Source: a virus
Virus record (IMG/VR): IMGVR_UViG_3300042446_001701
Coordinates: 1-30,020 of that record
Length of the DNA stretch: 30,020 nt
Direction: 5' to 3' (one strand)
Shown: in pieces, positions 1 through 6,678 of the stretch
How the letters are laid out: every line of letters begins with the position of its first letter
How positions within the stretch are numbered: the first letter of the stretch is position 1
The notes under the pieces: model-generated
Told to the model about the DNA's origin: nothing
The model's input: only the letters and a program-made list of their open reading frames with translations
Database searches by the model: none
Position numbers and translations under genes: made by a program

Positions 1-73
1 TATAGATGCGAACGATATCAACCTCGGATTCGTAAATCTTATTATCTACTTCTACTTCAAATGTATGTGTCAT
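1..73 (-). CDS. Partial hypothetical protein (N-terminus only)
   Basis: The first 24 codons of a gene that runs off the left edge are visible, starting MTHTFEVEVDNKIYESEVD. It is too short to assign a function; the visible part is acidic and looks like the opening beta strands of a small cytosolic protein. The ATG at 71-73 is chosen because a full copy of the repeated promoter-like motif lies exactly 6 nt upstream, as it does for nine other genes here. That makes it likely to be a real gene, probably the first of a transcript leaving the window to the left. Confidence 0.75.
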   Translation of the reverse strand, partial: MTHTFEVEVDNKIYESEVDIVRIY

Positions 74-79
74 GTTTCA

Positions 80-98
80 ATTGTATTCTAGTTTTTAA
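80..98 (-). promoter_or_regulatory. Motif A (putative early promoter), perfect copy
   Basis: Minus strand reads TTAAAAACTAG-AA-TACAAT, then 6 nt, then the ATG at 73. TACAAT resembles a sigma70 -10 box; no TTGACA-type -35 is seen. With a normal -10 to start distance, transcription would begin on the start codon. The promoter role is inferred from recurrence and fixed spacing. Confidence 0.7.
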
Positions 99-135
99 GC
101 ATAAGCACCATGTGCTGTGTCTGTCGTTGTTCGTA

Positions 136-438
136 TTATTTCGGGACGGACAACCATGTCAATACACCAGATGCCAGTGTCGTTACTATACGGACGAGAT
201 TTGCGGTTTCTCCATCAAGACCAATTTCTCGTAATAATGGGGATAATACAAAAAAAGATAATCCGTAAATAAAAATACCAATAACAAAAAAGGCAGGGAC
301 ACCATAATCCAGTGCCATGATTCTTGAAAGAATGTAGCAACCAATTAAAGCCAATCCAAAGGAAAATAATCCTGCATTCATAGCTATTCCAATTAGAAAC
401 AAAACAAGTCCCAATGCGATGTAAGGTAATTTAAACAT
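136..438 (-). CDS. Small multi-pass membrane protein
   Basis: A 100-residue, strongly hydrophobic protein with about three to four membrane segments: roughly residues 5-22, 25-42, 46-70 and a weaker one near 83-97. No enzyme motif or signal-peptidase site is visible, so it probably sits in the host inner membrane; a role in membrane takeover or superinfection exclusion would be speculation. The start codon is 6 nt behind a motif A copy (hexamer degenerate, CACACA), supporting the ATG at 438. It lies between two other motif A-driven small genes and has no recognised family. Confidence 0.75.
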   Translation of the reverse strand: MFKLPYIALGLVLFLIGIAMNAGLFSFGLALIGCYILSRIMALDYGVPAFFVIGIFIYGLSFFVLSPLLREIGLDGETANLVRIVTTLASGVLTWLSVPK

Positions 439-444
439 GGTTCA

Positions 445-463
445 TGTGTGTTCTAGTTTTTAA
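445..463 (-). promoter_or_regulatory. Motif A, degenerate hexamer
   Basis: TTAAAAACTAG is perfect, followed by AA and CACACA in place of TACAAT, then 6 nt and the ATG at 438. Its CTAG supplies the TAG stop of the gene at 453-659, so promoter and upstream coding end overlap. Confidence 0.6.
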
Positions 464-659
464 TAATATCAATTTCTTCGGAACGTAGGGACTCACCGAT
501 GGACAGTTGATGACCTTCGAAGATGTAGCGAGCGTATTCGCCATACTTTTCCATTACGTCTTCAATACTATTAGCTTCCACCCATGTTCTCTTAGTAAGA
601 CAATGATGATGCGAGCCTGATTGCCAACGATCCTCCCAAATGACTGTGTATTTTTGCAT
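453..659 (-). CDS. Small conserved-type phage protein
   Basis: A 68-residue soluble protein starting MQKYTVIWEDRWQSGSHHHC, ending in IIKN before a TAG that belongs to the next gene's motif A. The N-terminus is a beta strand followed by a His-rich loop, then a segment reading WVEANSIEDVMEKYG that looks like a short helix. Proteins of this look are common among small phage genes of unknown function. The start is fixed by a perfect motif A copy 6 nt upstream. No function is assigned. Confidence 0.75.
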   Translation of the reverse strand: MQKYTVIWEDRWQSGSHHHCLTKRTWVEANSIEDVMEKYGEYARYIFEGHQLSIGESLRSEEIDIIKN

Positions 660-665
660 GAAATA

Positions 666-684
666 ATTGTATTCTAGTTTTTAA
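666..684 (-). promoter_or_regulatory. Motif A, perfect copy
   Basis: TTAAAAACTAG-AA-TACAAT, 6 nt, ATG at 659. The TAA stop of the upstream gene (681-956) lies inside the motif. Confidence 0.7.
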
Positions 685-956
685 TTGCGTTCTTCTCTAA
701 GTTCGTAGCGCAAATCTTGTAATTTATCTTCAAGTTCAAAGACTTGTTGAGCAAGTGCGGTATTAGCATAACGAAGAACTTCAATGTCTTTTGGCAAGCA
801 TGGCAACCCTTCTGCGAGCTTGTCTGCATATGCTGAGAGTTCATTGTAGTCTTCATAGCTTACCCATTCACCAGAGCTATCTGCCTCCATTTCGGCGGAG
901 AAGCAATCAAATTTGCATTCGCGTAGAATTGGGGTGTATGTTTGGATTTTTTCCAT
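681..956 (-). CDS. Small acidic coiled-coil protein
   Basis: A 91-residue protein whose C-terminal third (about residues 56-91) forms a heptad-like helix rich in Leu, Glu and Arg, consistent with a short coiled coil and dimerisation. The N-terminal half contains three Cys residues (14, 18, 53) and many acidic residues but no clear metal site. The start lies in an A-rich stretch without motif A or late-type motif, so it may be read from a transcript beginning upstream, perhaps the one carrying the candidate structured RNA at 987-1169. Family not recognised. Confidence 0.65.
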   Translation of the reverse strand: MEKIQTYTPILRECKFDCFSAEMEADSSGEWVSYEDYNELSAYADKLAEGLPCLPKDIEVLRYANTALAQQVFELEDKLQDLRYELREERN

Positions 957-986
957 ATTTTATTTTTTAAAATCGATTAAAATTAA

Positions 987-1169
987 TTCGCTTCGGAACG
1001 GTCTGCGCCAACCTTTTCAGTATCCGAGTTTGAGGAGGATGGAATTTATGCCTGTCATTACTGACTTTTTCCGCGCACCCGAAGGCTCCATTTCTCGATC
1101 CCACCAGTCTCCGTGCTAAGTTAATAGTAGAGGGAGGTTCTGGTCATGTATTGATACTGCCGAAGCGAA
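987..1169 (-). ncRNA. Candidate structured RNA, about 183 nt
   Basis: A stretch with little coding signal and visibly richer in G and C than its surroundings. Its ends pair perfectly: TTCGCTTCGG (987-996) with CCGAAGCGAA (1160-1169). Just inside, CAGTATC (1018-1024) pairs with GATACTG (1153-1159). A third helix joins 1103-1107 plus 1109-1112 with 1140-1144 plus 1133-1136. On the minus strand two hairpins carry stable tetraloops: GCC-UUCG-GGU (1077-1086) and GUCA-GUAA-UGAC (1054-1065), the latter GNRA-type. These loops favour the minus strand, the direction of the flanking genes. TGCGC (in 1074-1078) can also pair with GCGCA in the bulge at 997-1017. It does not look like tRNA, tmRNA or RNase P RNA. 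Function unknown. Confidence 0.4.
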
Positions 1170-1175
1170 AAATCG

Positions 1176-1343
1176 TTATTTGGAATGGTTACGTTGATTA
1201 CCTTTGCGGCTTCTGTGTTTGCTCTCAGGGGCATCCCATCGAGTGTCACAAGCTTTGCCCTCAAAAATACGAGTGCCATTGTTGTTTTGATCTTTCTTGC
1301 TTGCGAATCCCGCAGCTTTAGCTTGTCGTGTGTTTTTGTTCAT
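1176..1343 (-). CDS. Small basic hypothetical protein
   Basis: A 55-residue open frame starting MNKNTRQAKAAGFASKKDQ, rich in Lys, Arg, Asn and Gln and ending KGNQRNHSK. The composition suggests a nucleic-acid-binding or disordered peptide. It follows the direction of its neighbours and fills the space between the HNH gene and the candidate structured RNA. Upstream is A-rich with a TACAAA 5-6 nt before the ATG, which may be a weak -10-like element. No family is recognised; the call rests on composition and position. Confidence 0.5.
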   Translation of the reverse strand: MNKNTRQAKAAGFASKKDQNNNGTRIFEGKACDTRWDAPESKHRSRKGNQRNHSK

Positions 1344-1382
1344 TTTGTTTTGTATTTTTATTTGTTTTGTGTTTTTATTTGC

Positions 1383-1388
1383 TAAATA
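1383..1388 (+). promoter_or_regulatory. Motif L (putative late promoter, TAAATA)
   Basis: TAAATA, then exactly 5 nt, then the ATG at 1394. It resembles the T4 late promoter core TATAAATA, whose start point lies 6 nt past the final A. The 19 nt ending in this ATG match the LAGLIDADG gene's start region (9595-9613) at about 15 positions. Confidence 0.5.
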
Positions 1389-1393
1389 TTATT

Positions 1394-2140
1394 ATGATTA
1401 AAGTATATGATACGTTTGAGAAAAAATCAATAGTCATGAATGATCCTTATGAATTTTTGAAAGAATATGGTTATTATAATTATAAAAATAGAAAAACTAT
1501 ATTTTTCTTCGCCACTAGAACCAAATATTGTTTGCATAGATTTATCAAAGAAGATTTTATTCATAAAATGTTTATCATGTATTGTATTGATGATGGTAGA
1601 GAGTATCACGGTGTTTCGTCTAATGGTTTTTTAATCCAAATTGGTGAGGAATGTTCGAGGTCTAATATTCATGAAATTAATAGAATTAGGTGTGGTGTTA
1701 GAACTACAATATCATTTTCGCAAAAAACATATTGTCTCAAAAAGAATAAAGATTCGATAAACAATCTCATGATAAGTAAGTATAAAGATTCTCATTTATA
1801 TAGAACAAAATCAAAAGATGTAAAAATACAAAGAAAAATTTCAAACTTACTTCGAGATAGAATAAGGTGTGCAATGAAGAGGAGTATCGCCAAGAAATCG
1901 GAGAAAACAATGGATTTGATCGGTTGTTCGATTTCATTTTTAATGAATTATCTGGAAGAAAAGTTTCAAGAAGGTATGACTTGGGATAATCAGGGTAAAT
2001 GGCATATTGATCATATTGTTCCATGTGCCTCTTTTAATTTATCAAATCCAGAAGAACAGAAAGTATGTTTCCACTACACCAACTTACAGCCTTTATGGGC
2101 GTTGGATAATATGCGAAAGGGTTCTAAAATTTTGAAATGA
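1394..2140 (+). CDS. HNH homing endonuclease (free-standing)
   Basis: A 248-residue protein with a C-terminal HNH nuclease domain: WHIDHIVPCASF, then CFHYTNLQPLWALDN about 20 residues on. It is preceded by the usual phage-HNH lead-in (RDRIRCAMK, LIGCS, LEEKFQEGMTW). The N-terminal 130 residues are not recognised and may hold DNA-binding elements. Such enzymes cut DNA at a specific site to spread their own gene. It is on plus against minus-strand neighbours, as expected of an inserted mobile gene. An in-frame extension reaches codon 1328, but the ATG at 1394 is preferred because TAAATA lies 5 nt upstream and the extension is a low-complexity hydrophobic run. No interrupted host gene is seen around it. 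Confidence 0.85.
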   Translation: MIKVYDTFEKKSIVMNDPYEFLKEYGYYNYKNRKTIFFFATRTKYCLHRFIKEDFIHKMFIMYCIDDGREYHGVSSNGFLIQIGEECSRSNIHEINRIRCGVRTTISFSQKTYCLKKNKDSINNLMISKYKDSHLYRTKSKDVKIQRKISNLLRDRIRCAMKRSIAKKSEKTMDLIGCSISFLMNYLEEKFQEGMTWDNQGKWHIDHIVPCASFNLSNPEEQKVCFHYTNLQPLWALDNMRKGSKILK

Positions 2141-2189
2141 TTTAGTATTGCGATTTGCCATATATATTATTTTGTTGTGTTGTTATTGT

Positions 2190-2387
2190 TCAAGCCATGT
2201 TATCACGAATTCTCATAAGTGTCAAGCGTTGATCGAGTTGTTCGTCAATCATTTTCATCCATTTATTTTTTTTATCCTCACTAGCATCTTGCCAAGATTC
2301 ACGAAGAATAGAAAGCTTTTCATCAATTTTTCGAATGGAAGATTGATTTTCGTCTGCATCGTATTGTTCTTTTAATTTTGTTACCAT
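2190..2387 (-). CDS. Small charged helical protein
   Basis: A 65-residue, highly charged protein (MVTKLKEQYDADENQSS...) predicted to be nearly all helix, with two amphipathic segments at about residues 15-32 and 38-62. It could be a small coiled-coil or DNA-mimic type protein, but nothing in the sequence proves this. A motif A copy lies upstream at an unusual distance (22 nt between hexamer and ATG), so this transcript would have a short leader. The HNH gene ends 49 nt downstream in convergent orientation. Confidence 0.65.
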   Translation of the reverse strand: MVTKLKEQYDADENQSSIRKIDEKLSILRESWQDASEDKKNKWMKMIDEQLDQRLTLMRIRDNMA

Positions 2388-2409
2388 TTTAATTCGTTGT
2401 CAGGTGTTT

Positions 2410-2428
2410 AGTATGTTCTAGTTTTTAA
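2410..2428 (-). promoter_or_regulatory. Motif A, long spacing
   Basis: TTAAAAACTAG-AA-CATACT, then 22 nt to the ATG at 2387. This is an exception to the 6-nt rule. The TAG stop of the gene at 2418-3002 lies inside it. Confidence 0.5.
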
Positions 2429-3002
2429 TATCTCGGATGATAAGTTCACAATTTTTAACGTTGGGAATTGTATCGAAGTCTTCCACACTCACGTTGTCAA
2501 TGATCATCAGCATTGTCTTGATAAATTCACCATGAGACACGATAACAGCAGTGTCAGCAGTGTCAGCCGCTTGAGTCTTCAACCAATTCAGAAAGATGAA
2601 TGCTCTCTGATGGCAATCAGCGAATGATTCCCCACCATCAGGACGACGATAGAAGTCAAACAGGTGTTTGCGTTCTTCTCTATTTTTACAGGCTTCATAT
2701 TCATTTCGAAGATTACCCCACTCACGTTCGCGAATCAAGACATGCTCTTCTTTATAAAATGGAATATAGAGAGGAAAGTGTGTATTGATAATTTTCATTG
2801 TCTCTTTTGCTCGCACATAAGGACTATGAATCAATAAAAATTCACTTGATGAGAGAAGCTCTGCACGAATCTCTTGCCCAACTTTATTTGCTTGCTCTTT
2901 ACCCTTTTCTGTTAGAGGAACAGACCAATCAGGCATTTTGAAATACACTGACTTGTTGATATTACCCTCTGACTGACCATGGCGTGTGATTAATAATTTC
3001 AT
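2418..3002 (-). CDS. Histidine phosphatase (phosphoglycerate-mutase-like)
   Basis: A 194-residue protein of the histidine phosphatase superfamily. The phosphate-accepting motif RHGQSEGN is at residues 7-14 (catalytic His8), an Arg in the SPYVRAKET segment at about 64 fits the phosphate pocket, and the second catalytic His is in VIVSHGEF (His157). Family members remove phosphate from small molecules, sugars, proteins or RNA ends; the substrate cannot be read from sequence. Its start overlaps the stop of the Rnl2-type RNA ligase (ATGA), so the two are translationally coupled. A role as end-healing phosphatase beside the ligase is an attractive but unproven guess. Confidence 0.88.
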   Translation of the reverse strand: MKLLITRHGQSEGNINKSVYFKMPDWSVPLTEKGKEQANKVGQEIRAELLSSSEFLLIHSPYVRAKETMKIINTHFPLYIPFYKEEHVLIREREWGNLRNEYEACKNREERKHLFDFYRRPDGGESFADCHQRAFIFLNWLKTQAADTADTAVIVSHGEFIKTMLMIIDNVSVEDFDTIPNVKNCELIIRDIKN

Positions 3003-4009
3003 AATTGTGAGATTTTATTTTGAAACCATCTGGCTATTTTTTTAGAACAAGCAGCACCAAATTCTTTTCGGGAAATATCCGAAGCTCTAATAGAATCGCC
3101 TTCCTCTTCCCAACAATCTTCAATTACCAAACGCACAAAATCTCCGATCTTTTGAGGAACTTTATCGGCTTCTGCCAGAACGATTTTATCGTAAATTTGT
3201 TGTAATCTATCTTCATGACAATGAGTATCGACAGCTTCTTGGATAGAGTCTAATTTTTGAACGTCAACCGTAGGGAGCTTTTTAATTTTGGAAATGGTGT
3301 GTTTCTCATCTTTTGTTTTAAATGCTGACGAATACCCGAAAGTGTTTGAAATGCGCCACACCAATCCTTCTCCTACTCCAGATACCCCAAATTCTTTTGC
3401 AAATGGACACTCATTTCCAATTTCCGTTGTCCATTGCGTCATTTGTTCAATAGCCTTATCAGGACGATTCAAATCAATATCAATTTCATATTTATGATAA
3501 TCATCGATATTATACACATGGATAGAATGATCTCGAATACCAGAAGAATCTAGCCATTGTGTGGTGTCATCTTCGAGAACTACTTTAAGACCGAAAATAA
3601 CAAATCTTTTGGTCAATTGATTCAGAGCAACCCCTTTTTGGATAGAACCGCCACACCATTCACCGAACAAAATCACATATTTCACATTGTCTTGGAAATA
3701 TGTTTTGATTCGATCCCAAATACCTTTTCCATCTTTGTTCACCCAATGAGCGAATCCAGCATTATCTTGAATCTCGCTAATAATATTTTCTCTTGATTGA
3801 CAATAGAAAGAACCTTCTCGACTAAAAACAATGGCAGCATTAGTACCATGTAGCTTAACTCGTCCTTCAAATTTAATAATATGCCAAGTATCAGGCTCTT
3901 TATAGATTGGTTCGTCGTTCTCGTCTTGCCCAACATAGGAAATTTGTAATTTAATATCACGGAGAACTTGATGATATTGTTTAATTTTTGGGAATGTATA
4001 GTGTTTCAT
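2999..4009 (-). CDS. RNA ligase, T4 Rnl2-like
   Basis: A 336-residue nucleotidyltransferase-type ligase. Motif I is VKLHGTNAAIVF with the adenylated Lys at residue 52; the Rnl2 hallmark is KxHGTN. Further along come FGEWCGGSIQKGV (motif III/IIIa region), GVGEGLVWRI (motif IV) and FKTKDEKH (motif V with paired Lys). Rnl2 enzymes seal nicks in double-stranded RNA using ATP, as in tRNA repair after host anticodon nucleases. It lies downstream of the RadA-like gene and the 27-residue membrane peptide and overlaps the phosphatase start by 4 nt. Length is close to T4 Rnl2 (334 residues). Family is secure; the in vivo substrate is not. Confidence 0.9.
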   Translation of the reverse strand: MKHYTFPKIKQYHQVLRDIKLQISYVGQDENDEPIYKEPDTWHIIKFEGRVKLHGTNAAIVFSREGSFYCQSRENIISEIQDNAGFAHWVNKDGKGIWDRIKTYFQDNVKYVILFGEWCGGSIQKGVALNQLTKRFVIFGLKVVLEDDTTQWLDSSGIRDHSIHVYNIDDYHKYEIDIDLNRPDKAIEQMTQWTTEIGNECPFAKEFGVSGVGEGLVWRISNTFGYSSAFKTKDEKHTISKIKKLPTVDVQKLDSIQEAVDTHCHEDRLQQIYDKIVLAEADKVPQKIGDFVRLVIEDCWEEEGDSIRASDISRKEFGAACSKKIARWFQNKISQL

Positions 4010-4012
4010 TAT

Positions 4013-4096
4013 TTATTTTTTAAGTAGTTTATAAAGGATATAAATTCCTGTTGCGTATAGTAACACAAGAGTAATGGTTGTCAATATTTTTTTCAT
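4013..4096 (-). CDS. 27-residue single-pass membrane peptide
   Basis: Encodes MKKILTTITLVLLYATGIYI plus YKLLKK: a positively charged start, one hydrophobic helix (about residues 4-23), and a basic tail. The ATG overlaps the TGA of the RadA-like gene (ATGA), and the stop is 3 nt before the ligase start. It therefore fits the coupled-gene pattern of this operon exactly, which is the main reason to believe it. Function unknown; small membrane peptides of this kind in phages can act on membrane potential, lysis timing or defence, but nothing here discriminates. Confidence 0.65.
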   Translation of the reverse strand: MKKILTTITLVLLYATGIYILYKLLKK

Positions 4097-5049
4097 TTCG
4101 TCAATTCTTTATGCAATTTCTGACACTCTTGAGCGATCTTCCACACAGCATTCACACCACGACCGAACTTCTGAAGCTTACCTTCTCCAACCATCTCACG
4201 CACGATGTTGCCAGCAGTTTGACCTGACACGTTCAGCTTATCACAGATACGATCTAATGTCAAGTGAGGGGGTTCATCCATAGCAAGAATTTCTTCTTTA
4301 CGCTTGTCGTTAGCAGGTTCTTTAGATTTCTTTTCTTTGACTTCCTCAGTAGGAGCATTGTAAAGACCTTTGAAATCAAAACCATTGGCATTCATCATAG
4401 CCATGTGAGTCTTAGTCTCACCGAAGCGATTCTTGTATACATTGAAAATACGTAGGGCATTGTCTTCAGGATCAACAGTGATTTTCAGATTCACATCGAC
4501 GGCATGAATAATATCAGTACCACCTTTTGGAAGACCTTGAGTTGTAACATGGAGAACGAATACCAATACACAACCAGTTTCTTTAGCAGTGGAGAGAAGC
4601 AAGTCTTGAGCATATTGATAGAACTCTCGCTTCTTCATGTTCTTGTTAGAGCGAAGAGCTTGAAAGCTATCAACGACCATCATGTCATAGGAATACATGG
4701 CAGCAGCGATTTCTTCCACATCCTTGATGTGAGCTACATCCACATCAGTAACACCTAAACGCTTACAAGCATATGCGATTTGAATGTGAGACTCTTCGCC
4801 AGATGCTACTGCCACACGCTTACCTTGATTTGTAAGCAATTGGGCAATCTGTAAAAGTGCGGTAGATTTCCCCGTACCTCCTGGAGCGCAGATGGTGATG
4901 GCACTACCTGCCATGAATCCTTTGAATTGTTCAGTGCCAAACATAGTGTCGATCTCATCGTTACCAGTTGACATGCGATTGTAGAACGCATCTGGAATTT
5001 CAATGGATGAGCATTTGGCGAATTTTGTTTCTAAAGTGTTAAGTTGCAT
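4093..5049 (-). CDS. RadA/DnaB-like ATPase with C-terminal winged helix
   Basis: A 318-residue RecA-fold ATPase. Walker A is APGGTGKST (residues 55-63), Walker B is YDMMVVDS (ending near 128), and KNRFG stands at residues 206-210, the motif typical of RadA/Sms. RadA unwinds DNA at recombination intermediates and speeds strand exchange. The zinc finger and Lon-like domain of bacterial RadA are absent. Residues about 250-310 look like a winged helix (LTLDRICDKLNVSGQTAGNI), as in some phage and plasmid RepA/AAA_25-type ATPases, an alternative reading. A motif A copy 6 nt upstream fixes the start. Likely role: phage recombination or replication. Confidence 0.8.
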   Translation of the reverse strand: MQLNTLETKFAKCSSIEIPDAFYNRMSTGNDEIDTMFGTEQFKGFMAGSAITICAPGGTGKSTALLQIAQLLTNQGKRVAVASGEESHIQIAYACKRLGVTDVDVAHIKDVEEIAAAMYSYDMMVVDSFQALRSNKNMKKREFYQYAQDLLLSTAKETGCVLVFVLHVTTQGLPKGGTDIIHAVDVNLKITVDPEDNALRIFNVYKNRFGETKTHMAMMNANGFDFKGLYNAPTEEVKEKKSKEPANDKRKEEILAMDEPPHLTLDRICDKLNVSGQTAGNIVREMVGEGKLQKFGRGVNAVWKIAQECQKLHKELTK

Positions 5050-5055
5050 GTCGTG

Positions 5056-5074
5056 AGTGTATTCTAGTTTTTAA
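5056..5074 (-). promoter_or_regulatory. Motif A
   Basis: TTAAAAACTAG-AA-TACACT, 6 nt, ATG at 5049. It would drive the RadA-like gene, membrane peptide, RNA ligase and phosphatase as one unit. The TAG stop of the YopX-like gene (5064-5438) is part of it. Confidence 0.7.
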
Positions 5075-5438
5075 TAAGTTCGGAGTTTTCGTTAATATTG
5101 CCAATAATTTCAATGTTTTCGCCGCTCCACAACCCTCTGATATCGCAAGAATTGATATAAGTTAGATAATTACCATCATCGAAAATCACATGCGCTATGA
5201 AATTTTCATTCGAATATTCATCAGATGTAGCTTTTACAATATCTCCACAATAAATTTCTTCATTATTTTTGTCTTTCGTACCAGTCCATTGTTCGATTTT
5301 TTGATTTGGAATATCTCCCAACACTCCATAAGACTCCAAAGACCTCGCTTCAAAATCACCGTCATCAGTTGGAAATAGACAGAATGAATCTTGTGGTAGA
5401 TATTTTTTACCGTTCCAAACTCTAAATTTTAATTGCAT
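5064..5438 (-). CDS. YopX-like protein
   Basis: A 124-residue protein starting MQLKFRVWNGKKYL, with the family's middle motif WTGTKDKNNEEIYCGDIVK and C-terminal motif IEIIGNINENSELIKN. YopX proteins are common in phages and prophages; their job is unknown. A longer in-frame start exists at 5486, but the ATG at 5438 is preferred because the family begins with the (R)EIKFRVW motif and the longer form overlaps the next gene. Two more complete copies lie at 16609-17300 and a partial one at 15574. The stop codon sits inside the next motif A. Confidence 0.8.
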   Translation of the reverse strand: MQLKFRVWNGKKYLPQDSFCLFPTDDGDFEARSLESYGVLGDIPNQKIEQWTGTKDKNNEEIYCGDIVKATSDEYSNENFIAHVIFDDGNYLTYINSCDIRGLWSGENIEIIGNINENSELIKN

Positions 5439-5443
5439 AATAT

Positions 5444-5710
5444 TTAATATAAATTTTCTGAAAAAAGTGTTCCATCCACAGAGCATTTTCTTCTAATCTG
5501 TCCTGCAAGTTGTGCTATAATCCAAGCATCTTGTCGATTAATGAATAAACCCGTTTGATCAACGAATCCTTGTTCTTTGACTCGCGTGTGGTATTTCTCA
5601 CCATAAGCTTTTTCCAGCGTTTTTCGCATCTCAGGAGAATAATGACGAACACCGACGATGACATCCCCGTCATCCATGAGCATTGCAGCGGCAACAATAA
5701 GTCTTTCCAT
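5444..5710 (-). CDS. Conserved phage protein of unknown function
   Basis: An 88-residue protein beginning MERLIVAAAMLMDDGDVIVG, followed by VRHYSPEM and later KEQGFVDQTGLFINRQDAW. Small phage proteins with the pattern VRHxSP...QGFVDQ.G.F..R..A are widespread in large phages, but no biochemical role is known to me. The alternating pattern of hydrophobic strand, His-containing loop and helix suggests a compact domain. Motif A lies 6 nt upstream of the ATG, which fixes the start. The YopX-like gene follows after a 5-nt gap. Confidence 0.8.
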   Translation of the reverse strand: MERLIVAAAMLMDDGDVIVGVRHYSPEMRKTLEKAYGEKYHTRVKEQGFVDQTGLFINRQDAWIIAQLAGQIRRKCSVDGTLFSENLY

Positions 5711-5716
5711 GGCGTA

Positions 5717-5735
5717 AGTGTATTCTAGTTTTTAA
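5717..5735 (-). promoter_or_regulatory. Motif A
   Basis: TTAAAAACTAG-AA-TACACT, 6 nt, ATG at 5710. The TAA stop of the upstream gene (5732-6001) is inside the motif. Confidence 0.7.
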
Positions 5736-6001
5736 TCTTCTTTTTCGAAACATAATCCACCCAACCATCCTGATCCAGATAAACAATACCTATGAGGATG
5801 ATAATAGAAAGATGTAAACCAGTCCCAATCAGAACTATTTGATTCAAAATCATCCATCCACTCCATCCCCTCAATTTCTTCAATACTACTGATTAATTCA
5901 TAAAGAGGAAAATGAAAATCCTTTTCCAACCAACCCTCACCACCTGTTTCCAAGGTGTGTAAGATCTTGGGGATTACCAATTCTTTAATTTTCTGTTTCA
6001 T
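5732..6001 (-). CDS. Small acidic, Trp-rich hypothetical protein
   Basis: An 89-residue protein with an N-terminal basic helix (MKQKIKELVIPKILH) and an acidic, aromatic C-terminal half containing WMDDFESNSSDWDWF and then YYHPHRYCLSGSGWLGGLCF. The two Cys and the His pair could form a metal or disulfide site, but spacing is not diagnostic. Only the 11-nt core of motif A is present upstream, and CTAG is just 3 nt from the ATG, so the usual spacing is lost; the true start could differ. No family recognised. Confidence 0.65.
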   Translation of the reverse strand: MKQKIKELVIPKILHTLETGGEGWLEKDFHFPLYELISSIEEIEGMEWMDDFESNSSDWDWFTSFYYHPHRYCLSGSGWLGGLCFEKED

Positions 6002-6004
6002 AGC

Positions 6005-6015
6005 CTAGTTTTTAA
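6005..6015 (-). promoter_or_regulatory. Motif A core, truncated spacing
   Basis: TTAAAAACTAG then GCT then ATG (6001). The TACAAT hexamer and 6-nt spacer are missing; TATGAA after the core could act as a poor -10, which would place transcription start inside the reading frame. Possibly a decayed copy. Confidence 0.4.
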
Positions 6016-6446
6016 ACGTAGTCCTCTTCTTTACCATAGGAAGAAAACGATGGTTCATTAAAGTCAATTCTACCATCATCGTAACCTTTCTCGTAACCAG
6101 AGCCAAAGGATTCATGTCCAATGGTTTCCAGCAAGTCAGTGATGTCATTTTGGTCTTCTTGGTTGATTTGATATTTACCAAGAATGTTTTCAATTTGTTT
6201 ATGGATGTTCATAGGTTCTTGTTTTCTTGTTATGTCGATTTCTATTTTATCATCATGAAATTTGATAATACCATCTTTCACTAATTTGTCAGTGATTTCA
6301 CCGCACTTCGGATTATCTCCCCATTGTTCTCTAGTTTTTAAAGAGAGATTTGGGGAGGCAAAGATCATACTTATTGTGGCGATTTCTTCAAGAGAGAATC
6401 TACCATCAAAAAGTTCCAGAGGTATTGTAATATTATTATTTTGCAT
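6012..6446 (-). CDS. Hypothetical protein, possibly two-part
   Basis: A 144-residue protein. Residues 1-76 (ITIPLELFDGRFSLEEIATI... LVKDGIIKFHDDKIEIDI) look like a winged-helix type fold with a terminal beta hairpin, as in small replication or transcription proteins. Residues 78-144 start with an internal Met (MNIHKQIENILGKY) and carry a Gly/Tyr/Asp-rich segment (GSGYEKGYDDGRIDF) and acidic tail. A motif A copy lies inside the gene at 6323-6341. It could therefore be a fusion of two small genes, or the second half may be made separately from 6215. Overlaps its upstream neighbour by 11 nt. Confidence 0.65.
   Translation of the reverse strand: MQNNNITIPLELFDGRFSLEEIATISMIFASPNLSLKTREQWGDNPKCGEITDKLVKDGIIKFHDDKIEIDITRKQEPMNIHKQIENILGKYQINQEDQNDITDLLETIGHESFGSGYEKGYDDGRIDFNEPSFSSYGKEEDYV
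6323..6341 (-). promoter_or_regulatory. Motif A copy inside a gene
   Basis: TTAAAAACTAG-AG-AACAAT within the 6012-6446 reading frame (codons for LKTREQW). No start codon follows at 6 nt. It could drive an internal transcript or be chance; an exact 11-nt core match is not expected often by chance. Confidence 0.35.
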
Positions 6447-6678
6447 ATTTTTCGCTGATTATCTTAGTGGCATCCCACCAATCTGTCAAGTCATTATTTT
6501 CGCTAATTAGGTGCATGGAATATTTCTCTTTATCTGTATATGATCGAGAGCATAAAATAATATCCTCTCGACCACAAAGCATCAAGGTTTCTTCCATGAG
6601 GTATTGATATTCAGGATCATAATCAAGAACAGCAGTCCCCCCCAATTCCATTGGTAACATATTAAGCTTGTAATCCAT
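6436..6678 (-). CDS. Small hypothetical protein
   Basis: An 80-residue acidic protein (MDYKLNMLPMELGGTAVLDY...) with a central stretch ETLMLCGREDIILCSRSY and a C-terminal amphipathic helix (DLTDWWDATKIISEKYAK). No domain is recognised. Two starts are possible: the ATG at 6678, overlapping the upstream gene by 17 nt, or the ATG at 6660 (MLPMELGG), which would leave a 1-nt gap and is at least as likely. It overlaps the next gene by 11 nt, so it is probably coupled to it. Confidence 0.65.
   Translation of the reverse strand: MDYKLNMLPMELGGTAVLDYDPEYQYLMEETLMLCGREDIILCSRSYTDKEKYSMHLISENNDLTDWWDATKIISEKYAK

Noticed and set aside
990-1150. A tRNA or tmRNA in the structured region near 1 kb
   Set aside because: No 7-bp acceptor helix with CCA, no anticodon arm and no TTCRA-type T loop in order; a TCTCGATCCC stretch only superficially resembles a T arm.
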